Part shown: piece by piece, positions 1 to 13,373 of the stretch
How the letters are laid out: each line of letters starts with the position of its first letter
Numbering within the stretch: the stretch's first letter is position 1
Assembly (NCBI GenBank): GCA_947623455.1
Contig: OX392536.1
Span: 13,759,282-13,823,281 of the forward strand
DNA length: 64,000 nucleotides
Origin: Mimachlamys varia
Lineage: Eukaryota; Mollusca; Bivalvia; Pectinida; Pectinidae
Direction: 5' to 3'
The notes under the pieces: model-generated
Told to the model about the DNA's origin: nothing
Databases searched by the model: none
What the model saw: only the letters and a program-made list of their open reading frames with translations
Translations under genes and position numbers: made by a program

Positions 1-3000
1 GATATTTCCTCAGAACCTGAAGTTGTCTTTTCCTTGTTTGATATTTCCTCAGTACATGGTGTTGTCTTCCCCTTGTTTGATATTTCCTCAGTATCTGATT
101 CTGTCTTCCCCTTGTTTGATATTTCCTCAGAACCTGAAGTTGTCTTTTCCTTGTTTGATATTTCCTCAGTACATGGTGTTGTCTTCCCCTTGTTTGATAT
201 TTCCTCAGTACCTGAATTTGTCTTTTCCTTGTTTGACTTTTCCTCAGTACATGATGTTGTCTTCCCATTGTTTGATATTTCCTCAGTACATGATGTTGTC
301 TTCCACTTGTTTGATATTTCATCAGAACCTGAAGTTGTCTTTTCCTTGTTTGATATTTCCTCAGTACATGGTGTTGTCTTCCCCTTGTTTGATATTTCCT
401 CATTACCTGAATTTGTCTTCCCCTTGTTTGATATTTCCTCAGTATCTGAAGTTGTCTTTTCCTTGTTTGATATTTCCTCAGTATCTGAAGTTGTCTTTTC
501 CTTGTTTGATATTTCCTCAGTATCTGAAGTTGTCTTTTCCTTGTTTGATATTTCCTCAGTAGCTGATGTTGTCTTTTCCTTGTTTGATATTTCCTCAGTA
601 TCTGATGTTGTCTTTTCCTTGTTTGATATTTCCTCAGTACATGAAGATGTCTTCCCCTTGTTTGATATTTCCTCAGTACATGATGTTGTCTTTCCCTTGT
701 TAGATATTTCCTCAGTACATGATGTTGTCTTTTAATTGTTTGATATTTCCTCCGTATCTGATTCTGTCTTCCCCTTGTTTGATATTTCCCCAGAACCTGA
801 AGTTGTCTTTTCCTTGTTTGATATTTCCTCAGTACATGGTGTTGTCTTCCCCTTGTTTGATATTTCCTCAGTACCTGAATTTGTCTTTTCCTTGTTTGAT
901 ATTTCCTCAGTACATGATGTTGTCTTCCCATTGTTTGATATTTCCTCAGTACATGATGTTGTCTTCCACTTGTTTGATATTTCCTCAGTATCTGAAGTTG
1001 TCTTTTCCTTGTTTGATATTTCCTCAGTACCTGAAGTTGTCTTTTCCTTGTTTTATATTTCCTCATTATCTGATGGTGTTTTTTCCTTGTTTGATATTTC
1101 CTCAATATCTGATGGTGTCCTCCCCTTGTTTGATATTTCCTCAATATCTGATGGTGTCCTCCCCTTGTTTGATATTTCCTCAGTATCTGATGTTGTCTTT
1201 TCCTTGTTTGATATTTCCTCAGTATCTGATGGTGTCCTCCCCTTGTTTGATATTTCCTCAGTATCTGATGTTGTCTTTTCCTTGTTTGATATTTCCTCAG
1301 TACCTAATGGTGTCTTCCCCTTGTTTGATATTTCCTTAGTACCTGATGGTGTCTTCCCCTTGTTAGATATTTCCTCAGTATCTGATGTTGTCTTTTCCTT
1401 GTTTGATATTTCCTCATTATCTGATGTTGTCTTCCCCTTGTTTGATATTTCCTCAGTACCTGAAGTTGTCTTCCCCTTGTTTGATATTTCCTCAGTATCT
1501 CATGTTGTCTTTCCCTTGTTTGATATTTCCTCAGAACCTGAAGTTGTCTTTTCCTTGTTTGATATTTCCTCAGAACCTGAAGTTGTCTTTTCCTTGTTTG
1601 ATATTTCCTAATTACATGATGTTGTCTTCCCTTTGTTTGTTATTTCCTCAGAACCTGAAGTTGTCTTTTCCTTGTTTGATATTTCCTAATTACATGATGT
1701 TGTCTTCCCTTTGTTTGATATTTCCTCAGTATCTCATGTTGTCTTTCCCTTGTTTGATATTTCCTCAGAACCTGAAGTTGTCTTTTCCTTGTTTGATATT
1801 TCCTAATTACATGATGTTGTCTTCCCTTTGTTTGATATTTCCTCAGAACCTGAAGTTGTCTTTTCCTTGTTTGATATTTCCTAATTACATGATGTTGTCT
1901 TCCCTTTGTTTGATATTTCCTCAGTACATGAAGTTGTCTTCCCCTTGTTTGAAATTTCCTCAGTACATGAAGTTGTCTTCCCCTTGTTTGATATTTCCTC
2001 AGTATCTGATGTTGTCTTTTCCTTGTTTGATATTTCCTAATTACATGATGTTGTCTTCCCTTTGTTTGATATTTCCTCAGTACATGAAGTTGTCTTCCAC
2101 TTGTTTGATATTTCCTCAGTACATGAAGTTGTCTTCCCTTTGTTTGATATTTCCTCAGTACATGAAGTTGTCTTCCCCTTGTTTGATATTTCCTCAGTAC
2201 ATGAAGTTGTCTTCCTCTTGTTTGATATTTCCTCAGTATCTGATGTTGTCTTCCCTTTGTTTGATATTTCCTCAGTACATGAAGTTGTCTTCCCCTTGTT
2301 TGATATTTCCTCAGTATCTGATGTTGTCTTCACCTTGTTTGATATTTCCTCAGTATCTGATGTTGTCTTCCCCTTGTTTGATATTTCCTCAGTACATGAA
2401 GTTGTCTTCCCCTCGTTTGATATTTCCTCAGTACATGAAGTTGTCTTCCCCTTGTTTGATATTTCCTCAGTATCTGATGTTGTCTTCTCCTTGTTTGATA
2501 TTTCCTCAGTATCTGATGTTGTCTTCCCCTTGTTTGATACTTCCTCAGTACCTGAAGTTGTCCTTTCCTTGTTTGATATTTCCTAAGTATCTGATGTTGT
2601 CTTTTCCTTGTTTGATATTTCCTCAGTACATGAAGTTGTCTTTTCCTTGTTTGATATTTCCTCAGTATCTGATGTTGTCTTCCCCTTGTTTGATATTTCC
2701 TCAGTATCTGAAGTTGTCCTTTCCTTGTTTGATATTTCCTAAGTATCTGATGTTGTCTTTTCCTTGTTTGATATTTTCTCAGTACATGAAGTTGTCTTTT
2801 CCTTGTTTGATATTTCCTCAGTATCTGATGTTGTCTTCCCCTTGTTTGATATTTCCTCAGTACATGAAGTTGTCTTTTCCTTGTTTGATATTTCCTAATT
2901 ACATGATGTTGTCTTCCCTTTGTTTGATATTTCCTCAGAACCTGAAGTTGTCTTTTCCTTGTTTGATATTTCCTAATTACATGATGTTGTCTTCCCTTTG

Positions 3001-5904
3001 TTTGATATTTCCTCAGTATGTCATGTTGTCTTTCCCTTGTTTGATATTTCCTCAGAACCTGAAGTTGTCTTTTCCTTGTTTGATATTTCCTAATTACATG
3101 ATGTTGTCTTCCCTTTGTTTGATATTTCCTCAGAACCTGAAGTTGTCTTTTCCTTGTTTGATATTTCCTAATTACATGATGTTGTCTTCCCTTTGTTTGA
3201 TATTTCCTCAGTACATGAAGTTGTCTTCCCCTTGTTTGATATTTCCTCAGTACATGAAGTTGTCTTCCCCTTGTTTGATATTTCCTCAGTATCTGATGTT
3301 GTCTTTTCCTTGTTTGATATTTCCTAATTACATGATGTTGTCTTCCCTTTGTTTGATATTTCCTCAGTACATGAAGTTGTCTTCCACTTGTTTGATATTT
3401 CCTCAGTACATGAAGTTGTCTTCCCTTTGTTTGATATTTCCTCAGTACATGAAGTTGTCTTCCCCTTGTTTGATATTTCCTCAGTACATGAAGTTGTCTT
3501 CCCCTTGTTTGATATTTCCTAAGTATCTGATGTTGTCTTTTCCTTGTTTGATATTTTCTCAGTACATGAAGTTGTCTTTTCCTTGTTTGATATTTCCTCA
3601 GTATCTGATGTTGTCTTCCCCTTGTTTGATATTTCCTCAGAACCTGAAGTTGTCTTTTCCTTGTTTGATATTTCCTAATTACATGATGTTGTCTTCCCTT
3701 TGTTTGATATTTCCTCAGAACCTGAAGTTGTCTTTTCCTTGTTTGATATTTCCTAATTACATGATGTTGTCTTCCCTTTGTTTGATATTTCCTCAGTATC
3801 TCATGTTGTCTTTCCCTTGTTTGATATTTCCTCAGAACCTGAAGTTGTCTTTTCCTTGTTTGATATTTCCTAATTACATGATGTTGTCTTCCCTTTGTTT
3901 GATATTTCCTCAGAACCTGAAGTTGTCTTTTCCTTGTTTGATATTTCCTAATTACATGATGTTGTCTTCCCTTTGTTTGATATTTCCTCAGTACATGAAG
4001 TTGTCTTCCCCTTGTTTGATATTTCTTCAGTACATGAAGTTGTCTTCCCCTTGTTTGATATTTCCTCAGTATCTGATGTTGTCTTTTCCTTGTTTGATAT
4101 TTCCTAATTACATGATGTTGTCTTCCCTTTGTTTGATATTTCCTCAGTACATGAAGTTGTCTTCCCTTTGTTTGATATTTCCTCAGTATCTGAAGTTGTC
4201 TTTTCCTTGTTTGATATTTCCTCAGTATCTGAAGTTGTCTTTTCCTTGTTTGATATTTCCTCAGTATCTGATGTTGTCTTTTCCTTGTTTGATATTTCCT
4301 CAGTATCTGATGTTGTCTTTTCCTTGTTTGATATTTCCTCAGTACATGAAGATGTCTTCCCCTTGTTTGATATTTCCTCAGTACATGATGTTGTCTTTCC
4401 CTTGTTAGATATTTCCTCAGTACATGATGTTGTCTTTTCCTTGTTTGATATTTCCTCCGTATCTGATTCTGTCTTCCCCTTGTTTGATATTTCCTCAGAA
4501 CCTGAAGTTGTCTTTTCCTTGTTTGATATTTCCTCAGTACATGGTGTTGTCTTCCCCTTGTTTGATATTTCCTCAGTACCTGAATTTGTCTTTTCCATGT
4601 TTGATATTTCCTCAGTACATGATGTTTTCTTCCCATTGTTTGATATTTCCTCAGTACATGATGTTGTCTTCCACTTGTTTGATATTTCCTCAGTATCTGA
4701 AGTTGTCTTTTCCTTGTTTGATATTTCCTCAGTACCTGAAGTTGTCTTTTCCTTGTTTTATATTTCCTCATTATCTGATGGTGTTTTTTCCTTGTTTGAT
4801 ATTTCCTCAATATCTGATGGTGTCCTCCCCTTGTTTGATATTTCCTCAATATCTGATGGTGTCCTCCCCTTGTTTGATATTTCCTCAGTATCTGATGTTG
4901 TCTTTTCCTTGTTTGATATTTCCTCAGTATCTGATGGTGTCCTCCCCTTGTTTGATATTTCCTCAATATCTGATGGTGTCCTCCCCTTGTTTGATATTTC
5001 CTCAGTATCTGATGTTGTCTTTTCCTTGTGTGATATTTCCTCAGTATCTGATGGTGTCCTCCCCTTGTTTGATATTTCCTCAGTATCTGATGTTGTCTTT
5101 TCCTTGTTTGATATTTCCTCAGTACCTGATGGTGTCTTCCCCTTGTTTGATATTTCCTAATTATATGATGTTGTCTTCCCTTTGTTTGTTATTTCCTCAG
5201 AACCTGAAGTTGTCTTTTCCTTGTTTGATATTTCCTAATTACATGATGTTGTCTTCCCTTTGTTTGATATTTCCTCAGTATCTCATGTTGTCTTTCCCTT
5301 GTTTGATATTTCCTCAGAACCTGAAGTTGTCTTTTCCTTGTTTGATATTTCCTAATTACATGATGTTGTCTTCCCTTTGTTTGATATTTCCTCAGAACCT
5401 GAAGTTGTCTTTTCCTTGTTTGATATTTCCTAATTACATGATGTTGTCTTCCCTTTGTTTGATATTTCCTCAGTACATGAAGTTGTCTTCCCCTTGTTTG
5501 ATATTTCCTCAGTACATGAAGTTGTCTTCCCCTTGTTTGATATTTCCTCAGTATCTGATGTTGTCTTTTCCTTGTTTGATATTTCCTAATTACATGATGT
5601 TGTCTTCCCTTTGTTTGATATTTCCTCAGTACATGAAGTTGTCTTCCACTTGTTTGATATTTCCTCAGTACATGAAGTTGTCTTCCCCTTGTTTGATATT
5701 TCCTCAGTATCTGATGTTGTCTTCCCTTTGTTTGATATTTCCTCAGTACATGAAGTTGTCTTCCCCTTGTTTGATATTTCCTCAGTATCTGATGTTGTCT
5801 TCACCTTGTTTGATATTTCCTCAGTATCTGATGTTGTCTTCCCCTTGTTTGATATTTCCTCAGTACATGAAGTTGTCTTCCCCTTGTTTGATATTTCCTC
5901 AGTA
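1..5904. repeat. 39-bp satellite array, left part
   Basis: Head-to-tail copies of a 39-bp unit read on the + strand as GATATTTCCTCAGTA, then a variable ATGAAG/CTGATG/CTGAAG-type hexamer, then TTGTCTTCCCCTTGTTT or the TTTTCC variant. The array begins before the window start. Main variants are cctcagtac, cctcagtat, cctcagaac, cctaattac and cctaagtat. The unit is a multiple of three, so two + frames (13-aa periods CLIFPQYMKLSSP and FDISSVHEVVFPL) and two - frames (RKYQTRGRQLHVL and EEISNKGKTTSCT) stay open for hundreds of codons. I see no gene architecture and treat these as repeat by-products. The array continues after the transposon at 5905-6916. Confidence 0.97.
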
Positions 5905-5930
5905 CAGACCCGTACACGTTCGCTGTTCCA
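5905..5930 (+). repeat. Left terminal inverted repeat of the 1-kb transposon
   Basis: Twenty-six bases match the reverse complement of 6891-6916 without mismatch. The match ends abruptly after GTTCCA. Confidence 0.95.
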
Positions 5931-5936
5931 TCTTAG

Positions 5937-6109
5937 ACGCAAACGGTACGGAAGTGCTTCGGAAATGCTACTCAAATGATACGGAAATTCTACGCAAACG
6001 GTACGGAAATGCCACAGAAATGCTACGCGAACGGTACGGAAGTGCTACTCAAATGGTACGGAAATGCTACGGAAATGCTACACAAACGGTACGGAAATGC
6101 TACGGGTGA
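5937..6109. repeat. Left subterminal tandem repeats of the transposon
   Basis: Degenerate tandem copies of roughly GGAAATGCTACG with CAAACGGTAC spacers. They run in the same orientation as the right-hand set, so they are direct repeats placed inside inverted termini. Such motifs are often transposase- or host-factor-binding sites in other elements; that role is inference here. Short open frames crossing this region are periodic artefacts. Confidence 0.8.
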
Positions 6110-6720
6110 CGCTTGCAAACGGTCGATCACATTTACGGATTTTTATAAAAACGGATCCACATAATCACACATACAAACGAAACGAAATACCCATAATACA
6201 TTGGGAAACGTGTGCTGAAACCGAATGTGGAGATCCAGCGTGTACACATGCGTACGATTTTTTTTTAATGTTTGCTTTGCCATTAAGATAATGGTATGAG
6301 AGTGAAACAAACAGACAGGCCTTAAAAGTAATTGGGAACAATATCAAATATCGGTAATATTGGAACATGTATTAAATTTTTCCGTCATAGAGACCTGACG
6401 TACGCTGACAGGTAGCCATGGGCATCAGTCGGAACACCTCGGATATTCTCTTCCGAGCTTGCCGGAGAGGCCCGATGTTGTCCGACTGGCTGGGGCATAT
6501 GACCTTGATATTTTTATTTTATTTTATTTAATGTTAAATTTAGTCAGATTCATACATATTGATAAAAGCCTTGTTTTTTGTTTTGTAAATTTTTGAGACT
6601 GAGATTATTTACAAAATTCTGAGTTTATGCAACTTATAAAAACATGAACTATTCGTTTCGTCAGATTTATTCCGTAAAATTTCCAACCGATCGTTTCGCG
6701 AACGCTTGGTAAATGACGCT

Positions 6721-6888
6721 AGTGCTACGGAAATGGTACGGTAGTGCGACGCAAATGCTACGGTAATGCTACGGTAGTGCGACGCAAATGCTACGGTAAT
6801 GCTACGGAAATGCTACGCAAACGGTACGGAAATGCTACGGTAATGGTACGGAAGTGCTACGGAAATGCTACGCAAACGGTACGCTTAA
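6721..6888. repeat. Right subterminal tandem repeats of the transposon
   Basis: Repeated GCTACGGAAATG, GCTACGGTAATG and GCGACGCAAATG blocks, ending CAAACGGTACG just before the right inverted repeat. This is the same motif family and orientation as 5937-6109. Confidence 0.8.
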
Positions 6889-6890
6889 AG

Positions 6891-6916
6891 TGGAACAGCG
6901 AACGTGTACGGGTCTG
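6891..6916 (-). repeat. Right terminal inverted repeat of the 1-kb transposon
   Basis: Perfect reverse complement of 5905-5930. It is followed directly by TA and then the remainder of the interrupted 39-bp monomer (catgaagttg...). Confidence 0.95.
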
Positions 6917-7160
6917 TACATGAAGTTGTCTTCCCCTTGTTTGATATTTCCTCAGTATCTGATGTTGTCTTTTCCTTGTTTGATATTTCCTCAGTATCTG
7001 ATGTTGTCTTCCCCTTGTTTGATACTTCCTCAGTACCTGAAGTTGTCCTTTCCTTGTTTGATATTTCCTAAGTATCTGATGTTGTCTTTTCCTTGTTTGA
7101 TATTTCCTCAGTACATGAAGTTGTCTTTTCCTTGTTTGATATTTCCTCAGTATCTGATGT

Positions 7161-7170
7161 TGTCTCCCCT
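7161..7170. other. Shared 1-bp register deletion in the 39-bp array
   Basis: The monomer reads gttgtctccccttg instead of gttgtcttccccttg, losing one base. The same change occurs at 11923-11932 and 16062-16071. It lies 12 units after the transposon site in one block and 12 units plus 6 bp after the footprint in the other two, so it marks the three blocks as close relatives. It is the only 1-bp indel I found in the array. Confidence 0.85.
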
Positions 7171-9234
7171 TGTTTGATATTTCCTCAGTATCTGATGTTG
7201 TCTTTTCCTTGTTTGATATTTCCTCATTATCTGATGTTGTCTTCCCCTTGTTTGATATTTCCTCAGTACCTGAAGTTGTCTTCCCCTTGTTTGATATTTC
7301 CTAATTACATGATGTTGTCTTCCCTTTGTTTGATATTTCCTCAGAACCTGAAGTTGTCTTTTCCTTGTTTGATATTTCCTCAGAACCTGAAGTTGTCTTT
7401 TCCTTGTTTGATTTTTCCTAATTACATGATGTTGTCTTCCCTTTGTTTGTTATTTCCTCAGAACCTGAAGTTGTCTTTTCCTTGTTTGATATTTCCTAAT
7501 TACATGATGTTGTCTTCCCTTTGTTTGATATTTCCTCAGTATCTCATGTTGTCTTTCCCTTGTTTGATATTTCCTCAGAACCTGAAGTTGTCTTTTCCTT
7601 GTTTGATATTTCCTAATTACATGATGTTGTCTTCCCTTTGTTTGATATTTCCTCAGAACCTGAAGTTGTCTTTTCCTTGTTTGATATTTCCTAATTACAT
7701 GATGTTGTCTTCCCTTTGTTTGATATTTCCTCAGTACATGAAGTTGTCTTCCCCTTGTTTGAAATTTCCTCAGTACATGAAGTTGTCTTCCCCTTGTTTG
7801 ATATTTCCTCAGTATCTGATGTTGTCTTTTCCTTGTTTGATATTTCCTAATTACATGATGTTGTCTTCCCTTTGTTTGATATTTCCTCAGTACATGAAGT
7901 TGTCTTCCACTTGTTTGATATTTCCTCAGTACATGAAGTTGTCTTCCCTTTGTTTGATATTTCCTCAGTACATGAAGTTGTCTTCCCCTTGTTTGATATT
8001 TCCTCAGTACATGAAGTTGTCTTCCTCTTGTTTGATATTTCCTCAGTATCTGATGTTGTCTTCCCTTTGTTTGATATTTCCTCAGTACATGAAGTTGTCT
8101 TCCCCTTGTTTGATATTTCCTCAGTATCTGATGTTGTCTTCACCTTGTTTGATATTTCCTCAGTATCTGATGTTGTCTTCCCCTTGTTTGATATTTCCTC
8201 AGTACATGAAGTTGTCTTCCCCTTGTTTGATATTTCCTCAGTACATGAAGTTGTCTTCCCCTTGTTTGATATTTCCTCAGTATCTGATGTTGTCTTTTCC
8301 TTGTTTGATATTTCCTCAGTATCTGATGTTGTCTTCCCCTTGTTTGATACTTCCTCAGTACCTGAAGTTGTCCTTTCCTTGTTTGATATTTCCTAAGTAT
8401 CTGATGTTGTCTTTTCCTTGTTTGATATTTCCTCAGTACATGAAGTTGTCTTTTCCTTGTTTGATATTTCCTCAGTATCTGATGTTGTCTTCCCCTTGTT
8501 TGATATTTCCTCAGTATCTGAAGTTGTCCTTTCCTTGTTTGATATTTCCTAAGTATCTGATGTTGTCTTTTCCTTGTTTGATATTTTCTCAGTACATGAA
8601 GTTGTCTTTTCCTTGTTTGATATTTCCTCAGTATCTGATGTTGTCTTCCCCTTGTTTGATATTTCCTCAGTACATGAAGTTGTCTTTTCCTTGTTTGATA
8701 TTTCCTAATTACATGATGTTGTCTTCCCTTTGTTTGATATTTCCTCAGAACCTGAAGTTGTCTTTTCCTTGTTTGATATTTCCTAATTACATGATGTTGT
8801 CTTCCCTTTGTTTGATATTTCCTCAGTATCTCATGTTGTCTTTCCCTTGTTTGATATTTCCTCAGAACCTGAAGTTGTCTTTTCCTTGTTTGATATTTCC
8901 TAATTACATGATGTTGTCTTCCCTTTGTTTGATATTTCCTCAGAACCTGAAGTTGTCTTTTCCTTGTTTGATATTTCCTAATTACATGATGTTGTCTTCC
9001 CTTTGTTTGATATTTCCTCAGTACATGAAGTTGTCTTCCCCTTGTTTGATATTTCCTCAGTACATGAAGTTGTCTTCCCCTTGTTTGATATTTCCTCAGT
9101 ATCTGATGTTGTCTTTTCCTTGTTTGATATTTCCTAATTACATGATGTTGTCTTCCCTTTGTTTGATATTTCCTCAGTACATGAAGTTGTCTTCCACTTG
9201 TTTGATATTTCCTCAGTACATGAAGTTGTCTTCC

Positions 9235-12200
9235 CCTTGTTTGATATTTCCTCAATACATGAAGTTGTCTTCCCCTTGTTTGATATTTCCTAAGTATCTG
9301 ATGTTGTCTTTTCCTTGTTTGATATTTTCTCAGTACATGAAGTTGTCTTTTCCTTGTTTGATATTTCCTCAGTATCTGATGTTGTCTTCCCCTTGTTTGA
9401 TATTTCCTCAGAACCTGAAGTTGTCTTTTCCTTGTTTGATATTTCCTAATTACATGATGTTGTCTTCCCTTTGTTTGATATTTCCTCAGAACCTGAAGTT
9501 GTCTTTTCCTTGTTTGATATTTCCTAATTACATGATGTTGTCTTCCCTTTGTTTGATATTTCCTCAGTATCTCATGTTGTCTTTCCCTTGTTTGATATTT
9601 CCTCAGAACCTGAAGTTGTCTTTTCCTTGTTTGATATTTCCTAATTACATGATGTTGTCTTCCCTTTGTTTGATATTTCCTCAGAACCTGAAGTTGTCTT
9701 TTCCTTGTTAGATATTTCCTAATTACATGATGTTGTCTTCCCTTTGTTTGATATTTCCTCAGTACATGAAGTTGTCTTCCCCTTGTTTGATATTTCTTCA
9801 GTACATGAAGTTGTCTTCCCCTTGTTTGATATTTCCTCAGTATCTGATGTTGTCTTTTCCTTGTTTGATATTTCCTAATTACATGATGTTGTCTTCCCTT
9901 TGTTTGATATTTCCTCAGTACATGAAGTTGTCTTCCCTTTGTTTGATATTTCCTCAGTATCTGAAGTTGTCTTTTCCTTGTTTGATATTTCCTCAGTATC
10001 TGAAGTTGTCTTTTCCTTGTTTGATATTTCCTCAGTATCTGATGTTGTCTTTTCCTTGTTTGATATTTCCTCAGTATCTGATGTTGTCTTTTCCTTGTTT
10101 GATATTTCCTCAGTACATGAAGATGTCTTCCCCTTGTTTGATATTTCCTCAGTACATGATGTTGTCTTTCCCTTGTTAGATATTTCCTCAGTACATGATG
10201 TTGTCTTTTCCTTGTTTGATATTTCCTCCGTATCTGATTCTGTCTTCCCCTTGTTTGATATTTCCTCAGAACCTGAAGTTGTCTTTTCCTTGTTTGATAT
10301 TTCCTCAGTACATGGTGTTGTCTTCCCCTTGTTTGATATTTCCTCAGTACCTGAATTTGTCTTTTCCATGTTTGATATTTCCTCAGTACATGATGTTGTC
10401 TTCCCATTGTTTGATATTTCCTCAGTACATGATGTTGTCTTCCACTTGTTTGATATTTCCTCAGTATCTGAAGTTGTCTTTTCCTTGTTTGATATTTCCT
10501 CAGTACCTGAAGTTGTCTTTTCCTTGTTTTATATTTCCTCATTATCTGATGGTGTTTTTTCCTTGTTTGATATTTCCTCAATATCTGATGGTGTCCTCCC
10601 CTTGTTTGATATTTCCTCAATATCTGATGGTGTCCTCCCCTTGTTTGATATTTCCTCAGTATCTGATGTTGTCTTTTCCTTGTTTGATATTTCCTCAGTA
10701 TCTGATGGTGTCCTCCCCTTGTTTGATATTTCCTCAATATCTGATGGTGTCCTCCCCTTGTTTGATATTTCCTCAGTATCTGATGTTGTCTTTTCCTTGT
10801 GTGATATTTCCTCAGTATCTGATGGTGTCCTCCCCTTGTTTGATATTTCCTCAGTATCTGATGTTGTCTTTTCCTTGTTTGATATTTCCTCAGTACCTGA
10901 TGGTGTGTTCCCCTTGTTTGATATTTCCTAATTATATGATGTTGTCTTCCCTTTGTTTGTTATTTCCTCAGAACCTGAAGTTGTCTTTTCCTTGTTTGAT
11001 ATTTCCTAATTACATGATGTTGTCTTCCCTTTGTTTGATATTTCCTCAGTATCTCATGTTGTCTTTCCCTTGTTTGATATTTCCTCAGAACCTGAAGTTG
11101 TCTTTTCCTTGTTTGATATTTCCTAATTACATGATGTTGTCTTCCCTTTGTTTGATATTTCCTCAGAACCTGAAGTTGTCTTTTCCTTGTTTGATATTTC
11201 CTAATTACATGATGTTGTCTTCCCTTTGTTTGATATTTCCTCAGTACATGAAGTTGTCTTCCCCTTGTTTGATATTTCCTCAGTACATGAAGTTGTCTTC
11301 CCCTTGTTTGATATTTCCTCAGTATCTGATGTTGTCTTTTCCTTGTTTGATATTTCCTAATTACATGATGTTGTCTTCCCTTTGTTTGATATTTCCTCAG
11401 TACATGAAGTTGTCTTCCACTTGTTTGATATTTCCTCAGTACATGAAGTTGTCTTCCCCTTGTTTGATATTTCCTCAGTATCTGATGTTGTCTTCCCTTT
11501 GTTTGATATTTCCTCAGTACATGAAGTTGTCTTCCCCTTGTTTGATATTTCCTCAGTATCTGATGTTGTCTTCACCTTGTTTGATATTTCCTCAGTATCT
11601 GATGTTGTCTTCCCCTTGTTTGATATTTCCTCAGTACATGAAGTTGTCTTCCCCTTGTTTGATATTTCCTCAGTACATGTACATGAAGTTGTCTTCCCCT
11701 TGTTTGATATTTCCTCAGTATCTGATGTTGTCTTTTCCTTGTTTGATATTTCCTCAGTATCTGATGTTGTCTTCCCCTTGTTTGATACTTCCTCAGTACC
11801 TGAAGTTGTCCTTTCCTTGTTTGATATTTCCTAAGTATCTGATGTTGTCTTTTCCTTGTTTGATATTTCCTCAGTACATGAAGTTGTCTTTTCCTTGTTT
11901 GATATTTCCTCAGTATCTGATGTTGTCTCCCCTTGTTTGATATTTCCTCAGTATCTGAAGTTGTCCTTTCCTTGTTTGATATTTCCTAAGTATCTGATGT
12001 TGTCTTTTCCTTGTTTGATATTTCCTCAGTACATGAAGTTGTCTTTTCCTTGTTTGATATTTCCTCAGTATCTGATGTTGTCTTCCCCTTGTTTGATATT
12101 TCCTCAGTACATGAAGTTGTCTTTTCCTTGTTTGATATTTCCTAATTACATGATGTTGTCTTCCCTTTGTTTGATATTTCCTCAGAACCTGAAGTTGTCT

Positions 12201-13373
12201 TTTCCTTGTTTGATATTTCCTAATTACATGATGTTGTCTTCCCTTTGTTTGATATTTCCTCAGTATCTCATGTTGTCTTTCCCTTGTTTGATATTTCCTC
12301 AGAACCTGAAGTTGTCTTTTCCTTGTTTGATATTTCCTAATTACATGATGTTGTCTTCCCTTTGTTTGATATTTCCTCAGTACATGAAGTTGTCTTCCCC
12401 TTGTTTGATATTTCCTAAGTACATGAAGTTGTCTTCCCCTTGTTTGATATTTCCTCAGTATCTGATGTTGTCTTTTCCTTGTTTGATATTTTCTCAGTAC
12501 ATGAAGTTGTCTTTTCCTTGTTTGATATTTCCTCAGTATCTGATGTTGTCTTCCCCTTGTTTGATATTTCCTCAGAACCTGAAGTTGTCTTTTCCTTGTT
12601 TGATATTTCCTAATTACATGATGTTGTCTTCCCTTTGTTTGATATTTCCTCAGAACCTGAAGTTGTCTTTTCCTTGTTTGATATTTCCTAATTACATGAT
12701 GTTGTCTTCCTTTTGTTTGATATTTCCTCAGTATCTCATGTTGTCTTTCCCTTGCTTGATATTTCCTCAGAACCTGAAGTTGTCTTTTCCTTGTTTGATA
12801 TTTCCTAATTACATGATGTTGTCTTCCCTTTGTTTGATATTTCCTCAGAACCTGAAGTTGTCTTTTCCTTGTTTGATATTTCCTAATTACATGATGTTGT
12901 CTTCCCTTTGTTTGATATTTCCTCAGTACATGAAGTTGTCTTCCCCTTGTTTGATATTTCCTCAGTACATGAAGTTGTCTTCCCCTTGTTTGATATTTCC
13001 TCAGTATCTGATGTTGTCTTTTCCTTGTTTGATATTTCCTAATTACATGATGTTGTCTTCCCTTTGTTTGATATTTCCTCAGTACATGAAGTTGTCTTCC
13101 ACTTGTTTGATATTTCCTCAGTACATGAAGTTGTCTTCCCTTTGTTTGATATTTCCTCAGTACATGAAGTTGTCTTCCCCTTGTTTGATATTTCCTCAGT
13201 ACATGAAGTTGTCTTCCCCTTGTTTGATATTTCCTCAGTATCTGATGTTGTCTTCCCTTTGTTTGATATTTCCTCAGTACATGAAGTTGTCTTCCCTTTG
13301 TTTGATATTTCCTCAGTATCTGATGTTGTCTTCACCTTGTTTGATATTTCCTCAGTATCTGATGTTGTCTTCC
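9235..13373. repeat. 4,139-bp higher-order block, copy 1
   Basis: This segment repeats directly at 13374-17512 with a constant offset of 4,139 bp, equal to 106 units plus 6 bp minus 1 bp. Shared private variants include ctcaatac at 9251 and 13390, ttgttagat near 9708 and 13847, a ggtgtgttcccc unit near 10905 and 15044, and the TACATGTA footprint. Ends are estimated from where the offset match fails and are good to about one unit. Confidence 0.8.
11674..11681. other. Candidate transposon excision footprint TACATGTA, copy 1
   Basis: The monomer reads cctcagTACATGTAcatgaag where others read cctcagTAcatgaag, a 6-bp gain. It sits at the same base of the same monomer type that holds the 1-kb transposon at 5903-6918. 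The extra bases equal the element's first two bases (CA), its last two (TG) and one target TA. That is the footprint pattern known for Tc1 excision. A simple 6-bp tandem duplication would give the same string, so position is the deciding evidence. Confidence 0.75.

Larger units (their letters stand above)
5905..6916. mobile_element. Non-autonomous Tc1/mariner-like DNA transposon inserted in the 39-bp array
   Basis: A 1,012-bp segment unlike the surrounding repeat has perfect 26-bp terminal inverted repeats (5905-5930 and 6891-6916, starting CAGACCCGTACA). It is flanked by TA on both sides (5903-5904 and 6917-6918). Removing the element plus one TA restores a normal 39-bp monomer. The flanks could also be read as a 4-bp GTAC duplication, because the site is palindromic. 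Subterminal tandem repeats of a GGAAATGCTACG / CAAACGGTACGG motif lie inside both ends. The core (about 6116-6712) is AT-rich and shows no transposase, so the element must be mobilised in trans. TA target, CA...TG ends and the footprint in sister blocks favour the Tc1/mariner superfamily; the family is otherwise unrecognised. Confidence 0.9.

Noticed and set aside
1385..4408. 1007-codon + strand frame
   Set aside because: A 13-residue repeat of the satellite. Stops appear wherever the ttgttagat variant occurs.
2330..4966. 878-codon open frame on the - strand (and similar frames of 865, 557 and 514 codons)
   Set aside because: It is the 39-bp repeat read in one of four open frames. The start is simply the first ATG-bearing variant, and no signal, domain or unique sequence is attached. 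Kept only as a finding to test.
11674..11681. Footprint as plain 6-bp slippage
   Set aside because: The sequence alone allows it. I prefer excision because it falls at the exact base where the sister block holds the transposon and nowhere else that I could find in the array.
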